This document shows, one piece after another, positions 18,918-26,941 of a stretch of DNA of 64,000 nt. This stretch comes from Bacteroidaceae bacterium (lineage in GTDB: Bacteria > Bacteroidota > Bacteroidia > Bacteroidales > Bacteroidaceae). The notes beneath the pieces are model-generated. The model did not search any database. It was not told the origin of the DNA and was given only the letters and a program-made list of their open reading frames with translations. The stretch lies in NCBI GenBank assembly GCA_017429525.1, contig JAFROT010000034.1, forward strand, positions 1 through 64,000, read 5' to 3'. Each line of letters starts with the position of its first letter. Position 1 is the stretch's first letter. The position numbers and the translations under genes are program-made.

Positions 18918-21338
18918 ATGATCGGACTTGACATCAAACGTACAGCCTCGACGTTCGTCTTGGCCATGATAGCGCTGACCCTGCAGGCCAGCGCTTTCGT
19001 TTTACCGTCCCATGCGTCGGTGGCCCTGTCGGTCGATTCGCATGAGGACGAAGTTGTGCTGACAGCCGTCTCGCTCTTGCAGACGGATGTCATGCGCGTT
19101 CTTGGCTCTACGCTCACCGTTGAGGAGCGTGGCGCGCAAATTCTTGTGGGCAGTGTCAACGGCCCCTCTGCCAAGCGGCTGGCGCGTACGGATGTCGACC
19201 TTTCATGGCTGCGCGATCGTGCGCAAGCCTTCGTCCTGGCGGTTGCTCCGTCAGGGCAGCTGGTCATCGCGGGAAGCGACCCAGCTGGTACGGCCTATGG
19301 TGTCATCGAACTTTCGCGCCTTTTGGGCGTCTCGCCATGGGAATGGTGGGCTGATGTGGATCCTGAGCCGAGGTCACAGCTACTCCTGCAGGAAGGCTTT
19401 GTCACGCGCCAAGAGCCGTATGTCCCCTTCCGTGGCATCTTCATCAACGACGAGGATTGGGGGCTTCAACCCTGGGCCTCGATCACCTATGAGCCCAATC
19501 CGTTGCATGCCATCGGCCCGAAGACGACCGAGCGCATCTTCGAACTCATGTTGCGTCTGCGCGCCAATCTCTATTGGCCGCCCATGCATGAGTGCACGCG
19601 CCCGTTCTTCCTCACTGAGGGGTGCCGCGAGTTGGCTGCGCGTTATGGCATCTATCTGGGTTCCAGCCACTGCGAACCCTTGGCATGTAATGCAGCAGGC
19701 GAGTGGGCTGTGCGCGGTCAGGGCGACTACAACTGGATGACCAATCGTCAGCGAGTGCTCGATTTCTGGGAGGAGCGTGTCAGCCAGACCTCTCATCAGC
19801 CGATGGTCTACACCCTGGGCATGCGAGGACTCCACGACGGTTCCATGCAAGGCGTCACGGGTGTCGACGAGCAGCGCGAGGCGCTCCAAGATGTCATCAC
19901 CGCCCAACGTTCGCTCTTGGGCAAGTATCTCGGCAAGTCGCTCTATACGATTCCGCAGGTGTTCATTCCCTACAAGGAGGTCCTCGATGCCTACAAGTCG
20001 GGTCTTCACGTTCCCGATGACGTCACGCTCATGTGGACTGATGACAACTATGGCTACATCCGTCATTTCCCCGATGAGCGCGAGCGTGCCCGTTCGGGGG
20101 GCAACGGCGTCTACTATCATGTCTCCTATTGGGGGCGTCCTCACGATTATCTCTGGTTGGGCACGGCTAGTCCGTTCCTCATGTTCCAGCAACTGTCTGA
20201 AGCTTACTACCACGGTGCTAATCGCATGTGGGTGCTCAATGTAGGCGACATCAAACCTGCCGAGTACCAGCTTTCACTCTTCATGGATATGGCTTGGAAC
20301 CTCGACAGCGTGCGCCTCATGAGTGTAGGACGGCACATTGAAGAGTTCATTGCACAGAATGTCAGTCGCGACATCGCACGTCTGGCCTCCATCTATCTCA
20401 AGGAGCACTATCATCTGGCTTTCCAACGCAAGCCCGAGCACATGGCCGTCACACGTGTCGAGGAGCCGCAGTCGGACAACTATAATTGGAATATCGTTCA
20501 CGACCTGCCTTGGAGCGAGGCGCGTATTCGCCATCGCCTCACGCGCTACGACAAACTACAGCACAACGTCCAGTGGATAGCCGACAGCGTTCGCAAGGCT
20601 CATCCTACTCGCTACGACGCCTTCTTCCAACTTGTTGAGTATCCTATCATGGCAGCTGCCTTGCAGAGTGAGAAGTATCTCTGTGCGCAACTTGCCCGCC
20701 ATGGTAAGTCCTACCTCTCGCGCGAAAACGTCCTGCAGACGTGGCGTCGCAGCGATGCCGCTCACAACCGCATTCAGGCACTCACGCTTCAGTACAACGC
20801 ACAGCGAGGAGGCAAGTGGCAGGGTATCATGAATTCCAATCCCCGCCAACTCACCGTGTTCCAGCCCGTCATGCGCACGCAGACCACGGAACCCCTGATG
20901 GCTGACATCCCCAATATAGCCACTTTCTATGGTGCCAGCTACAACACGTCCTCCTTCTCGGGCTCTACGGTTCTCGATCCCGTGCTCGGCCTTGGTGCCA
21001 GCATCCGGGCCATGCCTGTGCCCAAGAACTGCCACGTGTCCTATAACTTCGCCTACAACTTCGGAACACAGAAGAGTGTGACGGTGGTCATACACATGCT
21101 TCCCACGCATCCCATCAACGAGCAGCAACGTTTCACGCTCTCGCTCGACGGCTCTCAGCCTCAGACTTTTACGTATGCTACAGTGGGGCGTAGCGAGCAG
21201 TGGAAACAAAATGTGCTACAGAATTATGCTGTCGTGACGGCCACGCTGCCCATCAGTCGCGTTGCGGGGCAGCACGAACTCCGTTTCGAAGCTCTCGACG
21301 ATGGCGTTGTCGTCGACGAGATCTTCGTCAGGAAGTAG
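18918..21338 (+). CDS. GH115 family glycoside hydrolase (alpha-glucuronidase-like)
   Basis: 806 residues beginning with a signal peptide. GH115 enzymes remove 4-O-methyl-glucuronic acid from xylan side chains or related polysaccharides. Support: GTAYGVIELSRLLGVSPWEWWADV, PFRGIFINDEDWGLQPWA, LRLRANLYWPPMHE and WTDDNYGYIRHFPD, all characteristic stretches of the family. The C-terminal part has a beta-sandwich-like region. The start lies 12 bp after secG, so it may be co-transcribed, though its function is unrelated. The nearest paralogue-free context (no SusC/D pair beside it) means the target glycan cannot be inferred. Confidence 0.92.
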   Translation: MIGLDIKRTASTFVLAMIALTLQASAFVLPSHASVALSVDSHEDEVVLTAVSLLQTDVMRVLGSTLTVEERGAQILVGSVNGPSAKRLARTDVDLSWLRDRAQAFVLAVAPSGQLVIAGSDPAGTAYGVIELSRLLGVSPWEWWADVDPEPRSQLLLQEGFVTRQEPYVPFRGIFINDEDWGLQPWASITYEPNPLHAIGPKTTERIFELMLRLRANLYWPPMHECTRPFFLTEGCRELAARYGIYLGSSHCEPLACNAAGEWAVRGQGDYNWMTNRQRVLDFWEERVSQTSHQPMVYTLGMRGLHDGSMQGVTGVDEQREALQDVITAQRSLLGKYLGKSLYTIPQVFIPYKEVLDAYKSGLHVPDDVTLMWTDDNYGYIRHFPDERERARSGGNGVYYHVSYWGRPHDYLWLGTASPFLMFQQLSEAYYHGANRMWVLNVGDIKPAEYQLSLFMDMAWNLDSVRLMSVGRHIEEFIAQNVSRDIARLASIYLKEHYHLAFQRKPEHMAVTRVEEPQSDNYNWNIVHDLPWSEARIRHRLTRYDKLQHNVQWIADSVRKAHPTRYDAFFQLVEYPIMAAALQSEKYLCAQLARHGKSYLSRENVLQTWRRSDAAHNRIQALTLQYNAQRGGKWQGIMNSNPRQLTVFQPVMRTQTTEPLMADIPNIATFYGASYNTSSFSGSTVLDPVLGLGASIRAMPVPKNCHVSYNFAYNFGTQKSVTVVIHMLPTHPINEQQRFTLSLDGSQPQTFTYATVGRSEQWKQNVLQNYAVVTATLPISRVAGQHELRFEALDDGVVVDEIFVRK

Positions 21339-21378
21339 TTCTTAATATCGTTAAATCATTAAATCATTCCATACAATC

Positions 21379-22704
21379 GTGTTTGAAAATCTATCAGAAC
21401 GCCTCGAACGATCCTTCAAGATATTGAAGGGCGAAGGCAAGATTACAGAAATCAACGTCGCCGAGACCCTCAAGGACGTTCGTCGTGCCCTCCTCGACGC
21501 CGACGTCAACTATAAGGTAGCCAAGCAGTTCACTGACACGGTCAAGCAGAAAGCCCTTGGCCAGAACGTGCTCACGGCCGTCAAGCCGCAGCAGATGATG
21601 GTCAAGATTGTCCACGACGAGCTGGCACTCCTCATGGGCGGCGAGACCTCTGAGCTCGAACTCAAAGGCCATCCCGCTGTCATCCTCATGGCAGGTCTCA
21701 ATGGCGCAGGTAAGACCACTTTTGCCGGCAAGCTTGCCAATATGCTCAAGACCAAGCGCCAGCGCCATCCGTTGCTTGCTGCCTGCGACGTCTATCGCCC
21801 CGCAGCTGTCGAGCAGTTGCGTGTCCTTGGCGAGCAGATCGGTGTACCCGTCTACATGGAACTTGACTCTCAGGATCCTGTTCAGATCGCTCTCAATGCC
21901 ATCCATGAGGCTAAGGCCAAGAGCTATGACACGGTCATCGTCGATACGGCTGGTCGACTGGCTATTGACGAGAAACTCATGCAGGAGATTGCGGCCATCA
22001 AGGCTGCCATTAATCCCGACGAGACGCTCTTCGTCGTGGACGCGATGACGGGTCAGGATGCCGTCAACACGGCTAAGGAATTCAACGACCGTCTCGATTT
22101 CACGGGTGTAGTCCTCACCAAACTCGATGGCGACACCCGCGGTGGCGCTGCCCTCTCCATCCGTACTGTGGTCGACAAGCCCATCAAGTTTGTCGGCACA
22201 GGCGAGAAGATGGAGGCCATCGATCCCTTCCATCCTGCACGTATGGCCGACCGCATCCTCGGCATGGGCGATATCGTCAGCCTTGTTGAGCGTGCCCAGG
22301 AGCAGTACGACGAGGAGGAAGCACGTCGCCTGCAGAAGAAGATCCAGAAGAATCAGTTCGACTTCAACGACTTCTACAGCCAGATTCAGCAGATCAAGAA
22401 GATGGGTAACATCAAGGATCTCGCTTCGATGATTCCTGGCGTAGGCAAAGCGCTCAAAGACGTCGACATCGATGACGATGCTTTCAAGAGCATCGAAGCC
22501 ATCATCCTCTCTATGACACCCAAGGAGCGCACACATCCCGAGCTGCTCAACACCAGCCGACGTCGCCGCATCGCAGCAGGCTCCGGCACAGACATCGCTG
22601 CCGTCAACCGTCTCATCAAGCAGTTCGACCAGACGCGCAAGATGATGAAGATGGTCACCAATCCCAAGATGGCACAGATGATGGCCAAGATGCCGAGAAG
22701 GTAA
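21379..22704 (+). CDS. ffh: Signal recognition particle protein Ffh
   Basis: 441 residues starting with GTG at 21379, chosen because the next codons read VFENLSERLERSFKILKG, the standard Ffh N-terminus. The GTPase domain shows GLNGAGKTT at 106-114, DTAGRL and TKLDGDTRGGAAL. The methionine-rich M domain that binds 4.5S RNA and signal peptides lies at the end (MMKMVTNPKMAQMMAKMPRR). It acts in co-translational targeting of membrane proteins. The gap downstream holds heptamer repeats. Confidence 0.97.
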   Translation: MFENLSERLERSFKILKGEGKITEINVAETLKDVRRALLDADVNYKVAKQFTDTVKQKALGQNVLTAVKPQQMMVKIVHDELALLMGGETSELELKGHPAVILMAGLNGAGKTTFAGKLANMLKTKRQRHPLLAACDVYRPAAVEQLRVLGEQIGVPVYMELDSQDPVQIALNAIHEAKAKSYDTVIVDTAGRLAIDEKLMQEIAAIKAAINPDETLFVVDAMTGQDAVNTAKEFNDRLDFTGVVLTKLDGDTRGGAALSIRTVVDKPIKFVGTGEKMEAIDPFHPARMADRILGMGDIVSLVERAQEQYDEEEARRLQKKIQKNQFDFNDFYSQIQQIKKMGNIKDLASMIPGVGKALKDVDIDDDAFKSIEAIILSMTPKERTHPELLNTSRRRRIAAGSGTDIAAVNRLIKQFDQTRKMMKMVTNPKMAQMMAKMPRR

Positions 22705-22723
22705 ACAAAGAGAATGACATTTC

Positions 22724-22900
22724 TAATGAAGAATGACGAATGTCGAATGACGAATAAGAATTACCTTCAGGACTTGCAGGTAACTTGTATTCGTCATTCT
22801 CCAAGTGTGGAGCATCCCTTTCTTCAAGTGTGAAGCGTCGCTTTGCGCCGAGCGGGGCCGAGCGCCGAGCGAAGCGAGATTCGTCATTCAATTTGATTCG
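22724..22900. repeat. Heptamer arms in inverted orientation between ffh and folD
   Basis: Five 7-mers (GAATGAC type) tile 22724-22758. The opposite arm, ATTCGTCATTC, appears near 22788 and again near 22880. TTACCT and AGGTAA pair inside the first loop. The rest of the 250-bp gap has short GC palindromes (GCGCCGAGCG) and no gene. Confidence 0.65.
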
Positions 22901-22955
22901 CCACTCGTCATAAAAAGATTTATGATAACAGCATATATATAATTTACTATTTACT

Positions 22956-23897
22956 ATGGAAAAGAATACATCCAGTCAGAAGGATTTTGCTCCCTCCCTA
23001 CAAGGGAGGGCGGGGGGAGGGTCCTCTTTAATCGACGGTAAAGCCACAGCCACAACCATCAAGGCTGAAATCAAGCAGGAAGTGGAGCGTATCGTTGCCG
23101 CTAGCGGCAATCGTCCTCACTTGGCAGCTATCCTCGTGGGGCACGACGGAGGCTCAGAGACCTACGTAGCTAATAAGGTACGCGCGTGCGAGGAGTGCGG
23201 ATTCCGCAGCACCCTCCTCCGCTTCGAGGACGACATCACCGAAGCCGAACTCCTCGAGCAGGTGAACCGCCTGAATGTCGACCCCGATATCGACGGCTTC
23301 ATTGTGCAGCTTCCCCTGCCGCGTCACATCGCCGAGCAGCGCGTCATCGAAGCGATCGACTATCGCAAGGATGTCGACGGCTTCCATCCCATCAACGTCG
23401 GTCGCATGGCCATCGGTCTGCCTGCCTTCATCTCCGCTACGCCCAAGGGCATCCTCGAGTTGCTGCGCCGCTACCATGTCCAGACCTCAGGTGCGAAATG
23501 CGTCATCCTGGGCCGTTCCAACATCGTCGGCAAGCCTATGTCGCAACTGATGATGCAGAAAGGTGTCGACGCTACCGTCACCGTCTGCCACTCCCGTTCC
23601 AAGACATTGAAAGAGGAGTGCCGCGCCGCCGACATCATCATCGCCGCCATCGGGCAGCCCGCCTTCGTCACGGCAGATATGGTTAAGCCTGGCGCCGTCA
23701 TCATCGACGTCGGAACGACGCGTGTGCCCGACGCTACCCGCAAGAGCGGTTTCCGTCTGCAGGGCGACGTCGACTTCCAGGCCGTGGCACCCCTCGCCTC
23801 GCAGATCACTCCCGTTCCCGGTGGCGTAGGTCCCATGACCATTTGCATGCTCATGCAGAACACGCTGGCAGCCGCTAAGCACGAATATTACGATTAA
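22956..23897 (+). CDS. folD: Bifunctional methylenetetrahydrofolate dehydrogenase/cyclohydrolase FolD
   Basis: 313 residues. FolD interconverts 5,10-methylene-, methenyl- and 10-formyl-tetrahydrofolate with NADP. Motifs: [13 protein letters not shown] (YxxxK catalytic Lys), [39 protein letters not shown] (cofactor loop) and [15 protein letters not shown]. Typical FolD starts at about LIDGKATA, here residue 25. The 24 extra residues include [11 protein letters not shown] encoded by a GC-rich hairpin at 22991-23025. The extension is in frame with a good ATG; no later ATG precedes the conserved start, so it is probably translated. Confidence 0.95.
   Translation: MEKNTSSQKDFAPSLQGRAGGGSSLIDGKATATTIKAEIKQEVERIVAASGNRPHLAAILVGHDGGSETYVANKVRACEECGFRSTLLRFEDDITEAELLEQVNRLNVDPDIDGFIVQLPLPRHIAEQRVIEAIDYRKDVDGFHPINVGRMAIGLPAFISATPKGILELLRRYHVQTSGAKCVILGRSNIVGKPMSQLMMQKGVDATVTVCHSRSKTLKEECRAADIIIAAIGQPAFVTADMVKPGAVIIDVGTTRVPDATRKSGFRLQGDVDFQAVAPLASQITPVPGGVGPMTICMLMQNTLAAAKHEYYD
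22991..23025. repeat. GC-rich hairpin repeat forming the FolD N-terminal extension
   Basis: CCCTCCCT-ACA-AGGGAGGG, followed by a G-rich tail. Related hairpins occur at 34697-34733 (inside the CPBP gene), 36546-36575 (intergenic) and 46919-46955 (before mgtC). Confidence 0.6.
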
Positions 23898-23919
23898 ACT
23901 GAAAAAAGTGGGGCGAAAG

Positions 23920-23951
23920 TTTGGTCGTTTCAGCAGAAAGCCGTACCTTTG
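23920..23951 (+). promoter_or_regulatory. Promoter of tRNA-His
   Basis: TTTG at 23920-23923 and TACCTTTG at 23944-23951, spacing 24 between starts, about 65 bp before the tRNA. Confidence 0.65.
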
Positions 23952-24018
23952 CACCCGCAAAAGCCGATAAGCAGGCTCGTGAGCCCGCATCCCGGCTGGA
24001 GCGCATAGCTCCAACATG

Positions 24019-24092
24019 GTGACTATAGTTCAGTTGGTTAGAGCGTCAGATTGTGGTTCTGAATGTCGTGGGTTCGAGTCCCACTAGTCACC
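24019..24092 (+). tRNA. tRNA-His (GTG anticodon)
   Basis: The acceptor arm GTGACTA (24019-24025) pairs with TAGTCAC (24085-24091). The D loop AGTTGGTTAGA, the anticodon loop TTGTGGT with anticodon GTG, and the T arm GTGGGTTCGAGTCCCAC are all present. The base before the acceptor (24018) is G and the discriminator is C, so the extra G-1:C73 pair that marks tRNA-His can form. No CCA is encoded directly. Confidence 0.96.
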
Positions 24093-24312
24093 CTCCATCC
24101 TCCCTCCCCGAAATCCCCGCAAGCACCTTTTTAGCTTGTGGGGATTTCACTTTTTTACTGAGAAAAGGTAATGTTTCACACGAAATGTCGGAGCGCTACA
24201 CCATGCTGCTGACATCGTATTCTCTTACATATTGAAGGCGCCGTAGTATTTTGCTTGTTTTTGCCTTCACGCTTTCACTTTACGCCTAATGTATTGGCTA
24301 TTAGCGAGTTAA

Positions 24313-24797
24313 TGGTGAAGGATGGGGTGAAGGATAGGGTGAAGGGTGAAAGCAGAAACGCGGATTTAGGGCTGAGTCTCAGAATTGAATTGGATGGGAA
24401 AACGGGGCGTTTTTCTTGTGTATATTCAAGAGCACAATCGGGCATAGTTGGGCGTTCTCAGCTGACTATTCAACTGTCATCATGTGAGCAGTTGGTAAAG
24501 GCTGTCTCACCAATGAGACTGGGTCACGCGAATATTCGCAAAGGGCTTTACATATAGACGCAAAGGGCTACGCGTATATTCCTTCAGGGCTGCGCGTATG
24601 GTCGTGGGAGATGTCGTGAGTGGGCTTGCCGTCGTGATTGAGAGCTTGTGGGGTAATGCTTGGGTGGGGTGGGATTGGGAGTGCAGGGAGGAGGGTAGAC
24701 ATCGAAAACAGATATAGTCGAGAATCGGGTAATCGGCCCGAAAAGGCGGGTTATCCTTCACCCTTCACCTTGTCTTTCACCGCATCTTTCACCTCTA
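24313..24797. repeat. Inverted heptamer arms around about 400 bp
   Basis: Left arm: GTGAAGG units separated by 5-bp spacers (ATGGG, ATAGG), then two adjacent units. Right arm, inverted: CCTTCAC twice, then CTTTCAC units with 5-bp spacers. The mirror order suggests an element with matching ends, similar to a MITE, although no target duplication was found. Confidence 0.55.
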
Positions 24798-24932
24798 TGC
24801 GGTTGTTTTACAGATGAGTAGACGCGCGGTGAAGGCGTGAAGGATAATTTGTGGTAATTCGTTAGGTAAAATTGGTTTCAGAGGGAGCTGGGCTGAGAAG
24901 TTGATGAACTGGCAGAGGTGCTCGTGAACGAA

Positions 24933-24968
24933 AACTCCCGGCGGTCGGGGAGGTGACCGTCGGGAGTT
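24933..24968 (-). terminator. Hairpin terminator of the OB-fold lipoprotein gene
   Basis: AACTCCCG pairs with CGGGAGTT, and GGTC with GACC inside. On the minus strand the stem is followed by TTTTCGTT. It lies about 80 bp after the stop of the minus-strand gene at 25051. Confidence 0.6.
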
Positions 24969-25050
24969 GTGCGGGAGTGAGCGCTCGGGAGAATGGGCTC
25001 TGAGGAGCGTGCTCGGGTGGAGCGCTCGTGGGATAGCTTAGGCGAATGCT

Positions 25051-26859
25051 TTATTCCTTCTTTCCGTTGAGGGAGTAGATGAAGGTCTTGTTCTGAGCGG
25101 TTTCGGGGATGATGTTGCCGCTCTTGTCCTGATACTTGGTGAGCTTGCCGCAGATGACGACTTGGTCGCCGACTTGGATCTGGGTATCGCCCTCGACCCA
25201 TTTGCGATTGCCGAGGTAGAGGGTGCGATAGACGTAGAACTGGTCGTTGGCGGGGTCTTCGTCGGTGGCAATGTAGAAGGAGGCGTTGCCGTATTGGGCG
25301 TTGAAGAGGTTCTTCTCGGGGTTGTCAATGCGGACAATCTCGCCTTCGATGTAGTAGTCGTCTTCGGTTGTCTGACCGACCTCGAGGTTGTCGTTGATGA
25401 AGGCGATGGCCTCGTCGGCGTTGAAGGGACGGAGACGCGAGCCTGGGCCGGCAGCCTTGCGGGAAACGATGTAGACATTGCCGCTGAACTCGGGCGTGAA
25501 GGAAGCGTTGTCGCGTGTGAAGTTAACCAGCTTACCACAGATGATGACTTCGTCGCCTACGGCAATCTCATCCTCGGAGACGAACTTCTGGTTGTCGAGC
25601 GAGTAGGAACGATAGCAAGTAAGGGCGTTGTCGTCGGAGCCGTCGTCGCTGATGTTGAAGGTGGCGTTGCCATAGCCTGAAGTTGTCCCGTCAGGTCTTG
25701 TTATAAGAGGGCTTACTTCCTTGATACTTGAAATGTAGCCGCGTGCGTAGTAAATGATGCCGTCGGATGTGCTGCCGATTTCCTTACACTTGGCGATGGC
25801 TTCTTCGACGGTGAAGGGATCGTCAGGTGTTTGCCCATGAGGCAGGGTGAAGGCGTCTTGCTTGAGCGTCCAGGCGATGGTGCTCTCGCCGCTGGCGTTG
25901 CTGGAACTGAAGTTGATGACAACCTTGCGACCCTCGCCGGTGTTGGGTGCCACGCGAAGGTGTACGATGGCGGTGTCGGCGGGGTTCGTCTCGTTGAAAG
26001 TAGGTACGCCGGCGACGTAGTCCTCGCCCTGTATGGAAACCCAATCACAGTCAGCGGGCAGTTGTGCGTAAGCGCCGCTTCCCTTGTAGGCGAGCTTGAC
26101 GTCGATGTCAGCACCTTCGATGCCGACAGTCTGCTCGGGAGTGACTACTTTCAGCAGCGATTTTACGACTTTCACCACAGTAGCATCTACCAGTTCAACG
26201 GTGCCGTTGTAGACCTGTTTGGGACCCTCGAGGGTGACGATGTCGCCCATTTCTATGCCCCATCCGGTGGGCCCGTCGAGCGGATTGTTGCCTTTCTTGC
26301 CGTCTTTGTCGAAGATGCCGTAGATGTAGACGGTTCCGGTCTCGTCGGTGATATCGAAGTTGCCGTATTGTGCTCCTGCGATGCGTGTTACGGTACCGGT
26401 CACGCGGTAGGTCTTGCCTTCCGGGCCGTCGATGATGTCCTTGCAGGTAGCGTCAGAGGCTTCCATCGAACCTTGGCGCACGATCAGGAATTGTTTGTCG
26501 ATGCCCGTGCTGATGCGCAGCTCGGTCTCGCGTCTGCCATTGGTGCCCTCTGCGTGGAACGTCACCGTGGTCTCGCCAGCTTCGCCTGCGAGCTTGTCGG
26601 CTGTGAGCCAGGCGGGCAGGGCCGCATAGGTGGTGTCGCGGGTGCCGTCGTCGTTGCGGGTAATGGTCATGAACAAGTCGTCGAAGGCCCAAGCGCCTCG
26701 AGCCTTCACGGTGATGCTTGCATCACCGCCCTCCTGGGGGATACTGACGTAGGTCTGGTCGATGACGATGCTGCCGAGCGGGTCGATGGTGTTCTCGTCG
26801 GAACAACCGATGGCGAGCAATGCGGCCAGCGCCAGATTGAATATATGTCTTAGTTTCAT
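25051..26859 (-). CDS. BACON and OB-fold surface lipoprotein
   Basis: 602 residues with a lipoprotein signal (LLAIGCS, Cys near residue 19). A BACON-like domain covers about 30-130 (VSIPQEGGDASITVKARGAW, LRISTGIDKQFLIVRQGS). Next is an OB-fold-like domain (YRVTGTVTRIAGAQYGNFDITDETG), a second BACON-like region (VSIQGEDYVA), and two more OB-fold repeats (YYARGYISSIKEVS and YYIEGEIVRI), each with YGNA(S/T)F and DQVVICGKL-like ends. OB-fold modules of this YGNASFYI type occur in Bacteroidetes surface proteins that bind glycans or accompany nucleases. The gene follows the Oar-type receptor by 82 bp, so a receptor-lipoprotein pair is likely. Ligand unknown. Confidence 0.82.
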   Translation of the reverse strand: MKLRHIFNLALAALLAIGCSDENTIDPLGSIVIDQTYVSIPQEGGDASITVKARGAWAFDDLFMTITRNDDGTRDTTYAALPAWLTADKLAGEAGETTVTFHAEGTNGRRETELRISTGIDKQFLIVRQGSMEASDATCKDIIDGPEGKTYRVTGTVTRIAGAQYGNFDITDETGTVYIYGIFDKDGKKGNNPLDGPTGWGIEMGDIVTLEGPKQVYNGTVELVDATVVKVVKSLLKVVTPEQTVGIEGADIDVKLAYKGSGAYAQLPADCDWVSIQGEDYVAGVPTFNETNPADTAIVHLRVAPNTGEGRKVVINFSSSNASGESTIAWTLKQDAFTLPHGQTPDDPFTVEEAIAKCKEIGSTSDGIIYYARGYISSIKEVSPLITRPDGTTSGYGNATFNISDDGSDDNALTCYRSYSLDNQKFVSEDEIAVGDEVIICGKLVNFTRDNASFTPEFSGNVYIVSRKAAGPGSRLRPFNADEAIAFINDNLEVGQTTEDDYYIEGEIVRIDNPEKNLFNAQYGNASFYIATDEDPANDQFYVYRTLYLGNRKWVEGDTQIQVGDQVVICGKLTKYQDKSGNIIPETAQNKTFIYSLNGKKE

Positions 26860-26870
26860 AATTGAATTGT

Positions 26871-26940
26871 CGTTTTGCGTTTAACGTTTAGCGCTTAACG
26901 TATGGTGAATTAAGCACTATGAATTATGAATTGATGATGA
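26871..26940. repeat. Heptamer tiling between receptor and lipoprotein genes
   Basis: Ten 7-mers tile this gap without remainder, first of CGTTTNN type (CGTTTTG, CGTTTAA, CGTTTAG, CGCTTAA), then TGAATTA type. The tract ends immediately before the stop codon of the receptor gene. Confidence 0.7.
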
Positions 26941-26941
26941 A

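Larger units (their letters stand above)
24093..25050. other. Repeat-rich non-coding island
   Basis: No supported gene in 958 bp. A 100-codon open frame at 24255-24557 begins within repeat sequence and has no family resemblance. The island is bounded by arms of GTGAAGG-type 7-mers (24313-24353) and their inverted copy CCTTCAC/CTTTCAC (24754-24794), with a second CCTTCAC-related patch near 24830. The inner part has repeated AAGGGCTxxxCGCGTAT-like words at 24540-24600. Confidence 0.6.

Noticed and set aside
24255-24557. 100-codon open frame in the repeat island
   Set aside because: Begins inside mirrored heptamer repeats and lacks any domain or promoter.
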